DNA of 64,000 bases from Mycteria americana (lineage: Eukaryota > Chordata > Aves > Ciconiiformes > Ciconiidae), in the NCBI RefSeq assembly GCF_035582795.1, contig NC_134367.1, positions 109,354,062-109,418,061 on the forward strand, read 5' to 3'. The position numbers were made by a program, and so were the translations under genes. Numbering within the stretch: the stretch's first letter is position 1; each line of letters opens with the position of its first letter. Below the pieces are notes generated by a model that was given only the letters and a program-made list of their open reading frames with translations, did no database searches and was not told the DNA's origin. Below, one piece after another: positions 11,001 to 21,846 of the stretch.

Positions 11001-14000
11001 TTTATTTCTGTTCCATCTTTCTCCTTTCAAATGTATGCAAAGGTTATAAAGGTATTCCCTTGCATCTCTTCCAGCTGTACTCAGCATGTTTGACATGGGC
11101 TCATGAGTGAGACTGTGGCCTGATCTGTGTAAAAAGGGAAAGTAATGTAGCCACTGCAAGCTGAGCTTAAACACGTGGGTGATCTATGGATCAATGGAGA
11201 ACTTTCTTCCCTGTAAGTAAGCAGTAACAGATGGCAAGAGGGATATCTCTTGTTTTACTAAGATACTTTACGTACAGAGATTGTTAGAGTCTATTGGTGA
11301 TTAGGGTTTTGTTGATAGAAGCTGTGGTTGGCTGGTGCCTTTGAAAATCAGGTTATTTATTTTGGTGTCTAAATATGGACTTGAAAATTTTGGCCAAGGC
11401 AATTTGCTCAAGGTCATCATCCTGACCGAGGGACAGAACTGGAAAGAGAGCCAGTTCTGCTCTCTTCAGCTCTCCCTTCCTATTGATATTCTGTACAGTT
11501 TCAGTAAAGCAGATGTTTATATATTCAGATTCAGTAAAGCAGATGTTTATATATTCAGATTGTATATCAGATTATAATGAAGTGAGTGATCAGAATTAAT
11601 TTGGGAGGAGTTAAAAGCAGGTCCTGCAAAGTGGCACAGCCACTTTGTGGGAGTTTCTGGAGTGAGATGGACTTCAGGGCTGAAGAAAGGGTCCATGTTG
11701 CATGGGAGCACCTAGGCAAACTATTCCTGCCTTCACAACATGGTGCACCTTTTCTTTTCCACCCTGTCTGGATCAGTTCCTGCAACTGTACGGGCACAGC
11801 TGAGAGAGTAGGTGTAAGCTGGCACTGCTGCAAGCAGAGCCCTGAGATGAGCAGACCTGAGGTTTAAGGCCCAAAATTGCCAACTGCTCTGGGGAACGGC
11901 AAGCCAGGTTGATCATAGTTCTTTACACCGTAGTTCCTGTGAAGATTAGAAGGCTTTCATATGCCAATGTAAGACCTTGAACTTATTATTCAAATTATCA
12001 CAGTGAGAGCGTTTCTCAGAGGACATGAAATTGTGTTAAGAAACCAGTTCCCATCCACTTTCCTTAGGATACAAGACAACTGTGTTCTGTAATTGCTGCT
12101 GTTTCTGGATCAGTTTCAAGGCAAGCCCAGGCAATAGTATATATTTTCATGGTCCATTATGAATTGGAGTGTTTTCTTATTTAGGACAGCATGTGTTTTA
12201 AGAGTTTACCAGCCTGGGAACATGGTGAAGTCCAGAGGTAAGCTTTCCTACCACAAGGGACTGAGAACAAATCAAGCGGTGCAGCCTCCGAAGAGTTTTA
12301 AGAGCCAGTCTTCCAAGTCTGCTGCACATCGTGATTTTCAAATCCCTTCCATTGGATTTGCAGAACCTGAACTTCATTGAAAGCACCATTTTCCTATAGT
12401 CTGCCTTTGAGGTGTTCTAACAGATCTGGTCAAACTGAGTAAGTATCTCTAATAATTCCCAGGTCATCTATGTCTCTGCTCTGATTGTAGTAATTATTTC
12501 TAGTTTTGTTGTCACAGAGGTAAAATATTCCTCGCTCTATATTAGAATCAAAGCAGAGAAGAGGAACTAGGCAGCCAAGTTTTGCTCAAATTAATGACAA
12601 ATGGACTCTGAATTCCTTTTTGTGCCTTTGAAAATCTTCTCCATGTGTATGATTTGTCAAAAGACCCTGGATCCTGTACTAGCAACTGCTGAAGCTAACA
12701 GCCATGCTGCATAAATAAAACAAATTTTAGTCACCATGTCTTTACTATAGTTATTCAGCCTGGAAAGCTGACAGATACCAGCTTCAAATGCATGGCATTT
12801 CCTGCAGAATCTCTTGTTGAATCCAAAATTAAGGTTCAGAAATGCATTTGGTTGCAATGTGGAAATGTTGGCCATTCCTGGATTAATGCTTTTGAATAAG
12901 CAAATGGTTAGGTAAGAAAAGAAAAAAAAAAAACCAAACCTACTGAAGTTTGCGTTTCACGCTTCAAGTGACCTGGCCAAGTGTGGCTAGGTTCCCTTTT
13001 AAAATCAAATGACCATGATGCATCTCCCAGGGTCCTGTAGTATGAATGCTAAAAGGATTAAAACTAGGCAGGTCACACAGCTTTATTTTACTCTTTACAA
13101 GGGCCATGTTAAATCCAAGACTTTATACCCCTTGTTTACATAGATATGAGTACATGGCAGGAAATTACATAATTTAACCTGCGCCATGAAGTAAAATACC
13201 TCTTTGTGTTCTGTTTTGGAGTAAAATACACAAGGAACCGTATTTTCTCCAGTTCTTTCCTACTGAAGTCTTTTTCATTAAAAAGTAATAACATACCAAA
13301 AAATTTACAAAAGCAATACAATGATGATATTTAAGTAAAAACAGCTTTGTAGAAACTGCTTGAGTAGAAGCAGTCTATCCACACACCCTCCTTTCTGAAC
13401 ATTGCAGCATTTTTTGAAGGCAAAAGAAAATTAGGGGGCTGTTTTGATATTGTTATTACACAATTCTCAAAGGTGTAACAAGGTACCCAATCTAGATAGA
13501 AGGGGAATGAAATGGGCAGGATAAATAATAAATCAGCATAAATACTAAACAGGTCAGTAGGTTTTAAAAAACGAGTTAATATTAATGATTTGTAATTTTA
13601 TTAACAGATCTGAAATCTTTTAAAATGCATTTCAAATACTCTATAGACCTTTAAGACCATTCTCAGAAAAGATGGCAGAACTCTGAAGACAAAGATATCT
13701 GCAAAGTTCGATGCAATGTTCACAGCCAGTTAAGCCCAGCTCTTTCTGATTAAAAAGAATGAACATTAAGCATTGGGATGAGGGATTACAGTCTGATCCA
13801 GATCGTCATTTCCAAGAAGATTGTTTTGTACCTCTTGAATCTCCTGCCCCCCCAGAAGCCTCTCAGACATCCTGCCCCAGTATCAGCCCAGCTCACCCAG
13901 AGCTCAGGCAGGCAGGCCTGGTGGTGTTGCTGGACCAGCTCAGAATTCCACTTCATCATCCTTTTGATCATGACACTAGTGTGCTGTTAACATCAAGGAA

Positions 14001-14890
14001 AAAAGCCATGTGCAAGTAATTATTTTGAAGCTGAATACATCTAAGTTCCATGGTGTAAAACCAATAGCCCCAAAGTCACTGTAGCAGCAGATGTTACAGA
14101 TGGAAGACAACTATATAAGTATTTTAGCTCATTTTCCTGCTGTTGCAGGTATCTTTTTTCCAATCAATACATTTGCTAAGGCACTGCCCAAGTTAATTTT
14201 AAATATCTTAGTGAGGACTAATGGAAGCCTTTGGGCAGTTACTCTGCACTCCATCTGATGTACCAAATTAGAGAAGTCTGAAGTATTTATCGATTCAATC
14301 CTGTCATCTCTGTGCATGTTATGACTTAATTTTGTCTTCTACAATCTTGAACTGGTTTTTGTAATTTTCCGTGCAAGGAACAGCCCTTTTTCTTTTTTGC
14401 ACTACACTAACAAATTACTATTTGCATGACAGCTCACAATGCTTAGCAGAAGAGGTTCCTTTTAGATCTCACTCATCTTGGCCTTTCATCTTTATTTTTC
14501 TCCTGCAGAAAAAAAGCATCTTCCAGCAAAGTTAGTAATGCAAATTATTCAACTTTCATTAACATGTAGTTCATAATCTTTCTGCCTTTGCACCTTCTCC
14601 TGGTTACGGCAATAAATTACAGCTGCTACAATACAGTGTTATTCTTTATTTATCTGAGTTGGGAAAAAGTGATTAGTTTTCTCTTTTTCTTAGCAAAAGA
14701 GGAAAGTCTGTTCACTGAAGCAAAAGTTACTGGAGTTGAAATTAACTGGAGAAAATACAATCCATAATTAAGCCAGGCTACTCACTGCCACAGATGCAAT
14801 ATGAATAGTATTCCAAGTGTATTAGCCTGACAGGAAAATGGGAGCCACTTGCTACACAAACTTGGCACAGAATCTGTAAGGGCTATGGGA
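5081..14890. other. Intergenic, TMEM63A to CR1: no gene recognised
   Basis: Ordinary 38-45% GC sequence. Open frames are short and show no recognisable protein. An exact two-copy 30-bp tandem repeat lies at 11501-11560. No PYCR2-like sequence, RNA gene or clear mobile element is seen. Confidence 0.7.
11501..11560 (+). repeat. Exact 30-bp tandem duplication
   Basis: Positions 11501-11530 and 11531-11560 are identical (unit begins tcagtaaagcagatgtttat). The lack of any difference between copies suggests a recent slippage event. Confidence 0.95.
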
Positions 14891-15536
14891 CATAGAATCG
14901 TTTAGGTTGGAAAAGACCTTTAAGATCATCAAGTCCAACCGTTAACCTAGTACTGCCAAGTCCACCACTAAACCATGTCCCAGAGCACCACATCTACACA
15001 CCTTTTAAATACCTCCAGGGATGGGGACTCCACCACTTCCCTGGGCAGCCTGTTCCAATGCTTGACAACCCTTTCGGTGAAGAAATTTTTCCTCGTATCC
15101 AGTCTAAACCTCCCCTGGTGCAACTTGAGGCCATTTCCTCTTGTCCTATCACTTGTTACCTGGGAGAAGAGACCGACCCCCACCTCTCTACAACCTCCTT
15201 CCAGGCAGTTGTAGAGAGCCATAAGGTCTCCCCTCAGCCTCCTTTTCTCCAGGCTAAACAACCCCAGTTCCCTCAGCCACTCCTCACAAGCCCTGTGCTC
15301 CAGACCCTTCACCAGCTTCGTTGCCCTTCTCTGGACACGCTCCAGCCCCTCAATGTCTCTCTTGTAGTGGGGGGCCCAAAACTGAACACAGTATTCGAGG
15401 TGCGGCCTCACCAGTGCTGAGTACAGGGGGACAATCACTTCCCTACTCCTGCTGGCCACACTATTTCTGATACAAGCCAGGATGCCATTGGCCTTGTTGG
15501 CCACCTGGGCACAGTGCTGGCTCATATTGGTGGACA
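14891..15536 (-). mobile_element. CR1 LINE, 5'-truncated 3' end
   Basis: On the minus strand this is the 3' portion of a chicken-repeat-1 LINE. It encodes the C-terminal end of the ORF2 reverse transcriptase ([56 protein letters not shown]) as one uninterrupted frame of about 189 codons (14968-15536). A short 3' tail follows, ending in the family's GATTCTATG terminus near 14891. All upstream ORF2 and ORF1 sequence is missing, the usual dead-on-arrival 5' truncation. The intact frame and near-consensus protein suggest a fairly young insertion. CR1 is the dominant LINE of birds and some reptiles, and this copy is a main reason for calling the window avian. Confidence 0.95.
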
Positions 15537-18500
15537 TGCACCAAACTTTCAGAAGTCCATAGAGCTGTTTGGCCTGAAAGCTGTGTTGACACGGAGCCCA
15601 GCTCTCTTGATAGCACCATGTGCATTAAAACCTTCAGCTGCCACGTTTTGCTCCAGCGTGCCCGACGCCTCCCTCGCACACGTTCCCTTCTGCTGGACAG
15701 ACGTGCTCTGGGGCAGGCAGCTGAGGGGGTCGCACGCTGAGCCCTCACGGTGACATTTGCTGGAGCACGTTTGTTAAAGCCCAACTCGGTAGCAAGCACT
15801 GCCAAGGGCAGGGAGAGCCTGTGCAGCCTCTCAGAGCCTCGCCGGCCCTGCCTGGCCCGGAGGTGGGCTGTCACGGGCATCACCAAGGCAGGAAAAACAT
15901 ACTCTTAAAAAAAGCTGATAAACTTTTACAGTGCAAACACGCAGCTGCAAAGAGAAAAAAAAAGCAGCATTTTAACTAGGCAGATAAATGGGCTCTTATT
16001 AGAAAATTAAGTGATGCTCCTACAAAATACAGCTATTTCTCACAATGGGGACATTCCTTAATGAAGTGGACTGTGGTGTAAAGCAAGCAATTTAGGACCG
16101 TATGCTTATTTATCTGATTCAACAGCATTTGCTAAATGTCAGCGTTTTTGCTAGCAGCCTTTTCTGTAGCCATCAGAGTGGTAACAAATCCTGCTTCCCC
16201 AGCTACAAACAAGGCACAGACTAGGACGGTGGGGAGGCTGCTGAGGGGACAGAAAAAGCTGTATTTAAACAGTTGTGTTTGCTTTTCTGTAAAAAAAAAT
16301 ATCTTGGAGATCCCTTTTCTGCCAGAACACTGGCACTTTGCAAATGCTGCCAACACAAACCCTGCGAGCAAGGCAGCTGACATCAGCTGACCAAGGACAT
16401 GGTAGGACTTTGGACATTTTATCCATTCCTCTGCAAACAGGCAGCCTTTTGTCTGGGCCATTTGACCAAAACAAGCCCATGAGTAAAAGCAGAAGCCTGC
16501 CTATGGAAGGCATGCTTAAGTTGATGCAATCTAGGATACACAGCACCAGAAGTTACGTGAACTGAGCTCAAGATCAAACTAGGTTTGCAATATGTCTCTC
16601 AAATAAAATGGGGTTTTTACTATACTGGATACATTGGGGAACATTATCCCTGTTGCTGCCTGGGGCTTCACTACCCAGCATTTGTGAGAGGAACCCAAGA
16701 GGACATGGGATCTGTAAGATATTTCCATTGGAGATGGGCAGTTCAGTCTGGCCTACACTGGTGATAAGGAGAAGTGGGCTCACGTCCTTGCCTAGATTAA
16801 ATGAATGGGATAATTTCTGTATAGCTCGAGCAGATGATTGTTTGCACCACAAAACTTGTTACTGAAACAGGCTCCTTAGCTGGCAGGCAGCGTAAACGTT
16901 GGGGACTGAGGCTGTGGTTGCAGTGTCTTTGGTGTGAGATCTGTGCGCTATCAGGTCAGGGTAAACATGGTTCAGCTCAGACATGGGACACAAAGTTATA
17001 TTTCCCAAAGTTGTATTAGCCAGAGTTCACAATACGGACGTAAAGTCTGTTTTACGCATTTATGCTCACTGGGGGGGGGATGCATGGAAATGCGTAGGTA
17101 AGGACAGGTAAGTCAGGCAGTACCTGATCGAGCACAAAGCCTTCTGGCACAAAAATTAACACAGCCAAATTTTTGGAACAAATCAGAACCAGCAGAAAGC
17201 ATTTGGTGCAGATCAACAGTCTGCAGTTGAGTGGCTCTGCTGTTTTCAGTCTGGCCCTGGGAGCCAGATAAAAGCTGGATGTCTTGTGTTATCAGGCCAT
17301 ACCGTATGAAACTTTTTCATGCCAGCTTCTTGCAGAGCAGGCTGAGGCCGTGGGGAGCACACATGCAAACTCCCTGTGAGCTATAGCAGCCCCACAGAAG
17401 TCCTGGGTGCTGTTATTCTGGCTCTGTACACTGAGCTATTCATGCCCTTATGAAAGAGTAGCTGTCTCTAGAGGTAGAGGAGGTCGGAAAGCCACCACCC
17501 TGGCAAGATAGCTTCCCAGTATCTTTCAGCAGGCATATGCCATTTTCAAGGAACAAGTATAGTACAAATCAGAGCATTTCTAGACCAGGCCGGTGGCTGG
17601 TGGTCTTTGGAGCTAAAGTGGCAAAAAAAGGTGATAATAACTCTGTGGCCTGCTCACTTGCTCTTTGTGCCCAAGGAATTTCTCGAAGTTCTCAAAGGTC
17701 TTGTCTCTGTGGAATAACAGAGTCTTATCGAGGAATTACGACTAGTCATTTTGCATCGTCCCTGGAGCCACACGGGGCGGAGGGAGTGAGGCATACCTTG
17801 CCCTTCTCTCCTTGCGTAAAGGCAACATCAGCGTACAGGGCTGCCTCTCTGGCGGGGGGACGAGTGTTGCGCTGTGCTTGCACCGAGGGCAGGCTAAGCC
17901 ACGAGCCCGGCGAATGCTGTCTCCTGCTCTCGGTGACACCTCGCTCCCGTCCTGTGCTGAAGGTGCTGCGCAGCTTGAGAGATGGGAAATGGAAAAGCTT
18001 TTTGCCTCGGTCACCGTTTAGAAATTAGGCATAAACCCAGATTGAGTGAAATCGAGCTGCTGTCTGCTGGCAGTGGGGTGGCTTTCCAGTGGTGGGCTCC
18101 ACGCTCGCTGTCTGGACTTGTTTGGCACAGGGCCGGTCCCTGCAGAGGAACAGGGGTCCCACCACCAGCACAGACTGTGCCAGTCAAGGAGGAAGCCAAA
18201 GATGCCTGTGAAATCCCACTTAGAGGTGTGTAGCCTGGGTTTAAAATGCTGGTGGGAATATTAAGTTTGAAGCACTGGCTGGTGGCTGTTGGGGTGTGTT
18301 GGTGAGACAGCACGAGAAGGGCATGCCTTCATGCATAGCCTGCAGTTTATTTCCACTTTTGAAACCCCTGACCCAGCACTTCACATGACCAGCTTATTCT
18401 GCTGTGGTTGTTAGCTATGTGAAACTTGGTGTGCTTAAGACTGAAGAAGGATATGAGACAGAACTTCTACTTGAATTATTTTTTAACTTGGCAAGTTTAT

Positions 18501-21450
18501 ACCTGCATCTTAGCCACTACTATTTTTACTTCCACACTCCTAGATTCAAAAGACCCTGACTTTGGGGAAAAACAGACCAAAATCTACATAGGGATGTGCT
18601 CCCATCTCTGTACGACAAGCCTGTTGCACAAATCAGGGCATTTCTTGGAGCACACAAAAATTGTTGCCTTTCACGTCACTCAAGCAAAGGCTGTTCTAAT
18701 ATGGGCCCGATTGTAGTACAAAGTAATTATGTCCATGGAAATTAAAATCTTGAACAATTAAATATTCAGATCCTCACTGACATACTGCAAATACATTTGA
18801 AACATTCTTGTTTCCCAGGATAAAAGCTACATAATTAGGCTAAGCCTTTCACACTTTCTCTTTGAACCCATTGGATTTATTTACCAAAAGTCATTGCATA
18901 CATATGCCCAGCAAATGTCTTAGAGAACTGTTTGTAACTAAATTAAAAGCTTAAATACAGAGATTCTCTCTTCACTAAGAGCTGACTTTTATTAAAACTG
19001 TGAGTTGCTCATACTTCATCCCTTGCAGCCTCTTTAAATCCTCTGTTTGACATTTTGAATGTGCCGTGCAGGTTCTAATACACATTACACAAAAAGAGCT
19101 ATTATAAAATTCCTGACTTTTTCTTGTTTGCATGACAAAGGGGGAATGGCAAATCCTCCAATTGGACCAGATAATCACTCTCCTGTGAAAAGCCTACAAT
19201 CCACATCCTCTGTTTTCTTCTTAGCAGAGCTTCAACTGTGTTTGGTCAATAATTTTATTTTCCATGTGAAGCCCATAAATCACCTTCCAATACGCACTGG
19301 ACAGTGAAGAGTCCTGGTAGAGCAGACATCAACCGCAGGAGAAAGCACATCCGGATCCAGGAAAGCTGGGTGCTGCTGGAGCAATCAGGCATTTCCAGTT
19401 CATGTTATCGTGGTTTTTTGAAGAGCCCTCGCTACACAGTAGGACCACTCTCCAGAGCGAAGACTAATTGGATGGATAAAGGTTTACAGGATCAGGTCTT
19501 CTGACATGAGGGACCATTACAAATCCGTGAACTGCAGTTTTATCCAGGTGACTGTCACGATATAAACATAACAAATTCACTGCTGGAATTGAGTTAGCCA
19601 ACACTTTAAATAAAGCGTATCTGAAGGAAACTTTGTCAGGCACCTGAACATTGCTTAGATACAGTTTGCGACCCAAGCCTCCAAAGCGGTTCATTGCGTG
19701 ACTGCGTTTGTCCCCTCCCATGAGAATCAGTAACGTGCCGTTTAGCTGGGGAGGCAGTCCGGAGGGAACAGCCGGGCGTACGGGGCCTTCCTAAGGGGCT
19801 GAGAGGGTCACAAAGATTTCAGCAAAAAAACCCCTTCCCTCCTCTTATTCGCAAGAGCAGGAGTTTTTCACATGAGTTGAAGCTGAGGCAGTCAAATGAA
19901 GTGGATATTTTTCACTGCTCTTTGTGTCTTGGGAATGAATGTAACAGAAAATATTGATTCGTTCAGAGAAAGATGCTACACAAAGGGAAAGATTAAAGAA
20001 TGTACTGCCTTGGGCCATGCACAGGCTGTTAGGTTGTAGTCTATGTTTCCATTTTAGCCTTAAAACTCAATTCAACTAAATAAGGTGCCCCTTCAACATC
20101 TAATGGAGGCTTTATCATGTTTAAGGAGACAAGTTTCTCGAAAGGTTATAAAGACAAAATGAGCAGTGACAGAAGTGTTTAGTCAGGCTCTTTCAGACGG
20201 CTTTGTTGCCTTCCTCTGCGTACAAAACAGGCTGCCTCGGCTGACGCTTGTTATAATGAGGGATGAACCACAACGGGGTGCTTTTGTACAAGTTCATTAC
20301 ATCGGGTCCTCCAGCCAGACTTTTCTCAGGGCACACCATTCAGCCTGGACGTTGGATAAAACTGGACCAATTTAAAATCATTTACAAAGACATATAGAAT
20401 CCACAGAACTTTTGATGCTGAGGACATTTGTATGTATGCTCAGGCATGTTACTGCTGGAGAGGATGAGAATCTGCCCCAAGTGCCATGCTCCTTCACACT
20501 TTTATCGATCACATTTTATTTTATTCAATTCACTTCTCCTGGGATTGGTTTCAAAAATAGACTCCTGCATCTTATGCCAGCAACGGCCAGGGGAGCAAAG
20601 GATGTGAACTTCAAGTTTAAAGGTTGACTTCAAGGCAAACATCCAACCCTCCCCCCAGCCTCCAGGTCGGCTTCGCTCTCCAGAGACCGCTCCTGTTGTG
20701 GTTGTTAATAGCGTTCAAAATACCAATAGTCTTCATCCGTGTTGTGGAAAAGCAGAGTGGTTTCTCATGTTCACTGAAAGGTGATCTGCCTTTATATAAA
20801 GCCGCCTTCTTTGAAGCACAAGTATTATGAAACCTACAGGAATCCATGAAGAGTGATGGGACATTTTTCTAAAATGTCAGGCCTGTACATCTTCCACCTT
20901 CTGTGATTCAGAAGGAGCGTAAAAGGCCATAAACCATTCAGCTGCTGTGATTCACTGCCCTAATTCATACGCTTGATACAAATATTCAGAGATCAAAGCA
21001 GTACCTACCCCCCAAAAAAAGATTTTCAATGATTTTTTAATGCTCGCCATAAAGATGGACTTCCAGCTAAAGCATTATTCTCCTGACTGATTTTGGATAT
21101 TTTAGGTAGCAAGTTCCCTGTGGTAAAGATTGACTCTTCCTTTAAGAATCGTATGGTGCGGTACATAAAGCAATGTACTCTGCAGATGTGTTTCCTCCCT
21201 GACCTAGGCTGAGCATGAGACACTGATCACTCAGGGGTTTTCTGGGCAAAAGTTTACAGGGAATTAAAAAAGGATGGAAACTTCTTTCCCGTGAAGGAAT
21301 CTGGAAGCTCCCCTAAACCTTCTTGTATTAACTTTGCAGTAGATGAAGGTGTTAAACTGGCATGTGTCTATCGACGGGGGAGTGATCCTTTTAAGTCCTC
21401 TGCTTCGTCCCCACTTGTGGAATTTGTTGTGCCAGTGGGACGAGGCTGGC
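15537..21450. other. Intergenic upstream of LEFTY
   Basis: No gene recognised. Open frames at 15461-15886 (minus), 16132-16461 (minus) and 17537-18028 (plus) have no recognisable content. The last ~2.5 kb holds candidate LEFTY control sequence, listed separately. Confidence 0.7.
19060..19300 (+). promoter_or_regulatory. Candidate LEFTY upstream enhancer (paired FoxH1-type motifs)
   Basis: Two exact matches to the FoxH1 (FAST) consensus AATMCACA lie on the same strand at 19077-19084 (AATACACA) and 19198-19205 (AATCCACA), about 2.4 kb upstream of the LEFTY start; a third is at 20398-20405. Nodal-responsive asymmetric enhancers of mammalian Lefty2 and Nodal are known to depend on paired FoxH1 sites. 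The motif occurs by chance roughly every 6 kb on this kind of DNA, so the motifs are seen but the function is inferred from position and gene. Confidence 0.4.
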
Positions 21451-21457
21451 TATAAAA
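21451..21457 (+). promoter_or_regulatory. LEFTY2: LEFTY TATA box
   Basis: A perfect TATAAAA lies 125 bp upstream of the LEFTY ATG, placing transcription start near 21480 and giving a 5'UTR of about 100 bp without an upstream ATG. A TATA promoter fits a tightly regulated developmental gene, unlike the CpG-island promoters of the other three genes. Confidence 0.8.
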
Positions 21458-21581
21458 CCCCGGCGCGGGGGACCTCCGTCCCGCTCAGGCAGCCTGCCAC
21501 CACATCTCTGCTGAGAGCAGCCCCGGGGAGATCCCCCCTTCATCTCTGCCGGGCAGGCAGCTGCTTCGCCGACGGAGGAGG

Positions 21582-21846
21582 ATGGACATGAGGTTCGCCC
21601 AGATGCTCTGCGTGCTCTGCCTGGTCATCACGGTCCGAGCGTTTACCCGGGAAGGGTTCAAGGAGGTGTTGCTGAAGCAGCTGGGGCTCTCTGAGGTCCC
21701 TAAACTTCATAAGAGAGACTTGGTGGATCTGGTTATCCCAGACCACGTAAAGAACAAATACATCTCCATGCTGAAGCGCCACAGGGTGAAGCGCCGAGCT
21801 TTGCCAAGCCTGGCCGGCATCCTCAGGGGGATCCCTGGCAACGCAG
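21582..21846 (+). CDS. LEFTY2: LEFTY exon 1 coding part
   Basis: Encodes residues 1-88 plus one base: signal peptide (MLCVLCLVITVRA), N-terminal propeptide and the RVKR processing site. Donor is GCAACGCAG/gtaacg. Confidence 0.95.
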
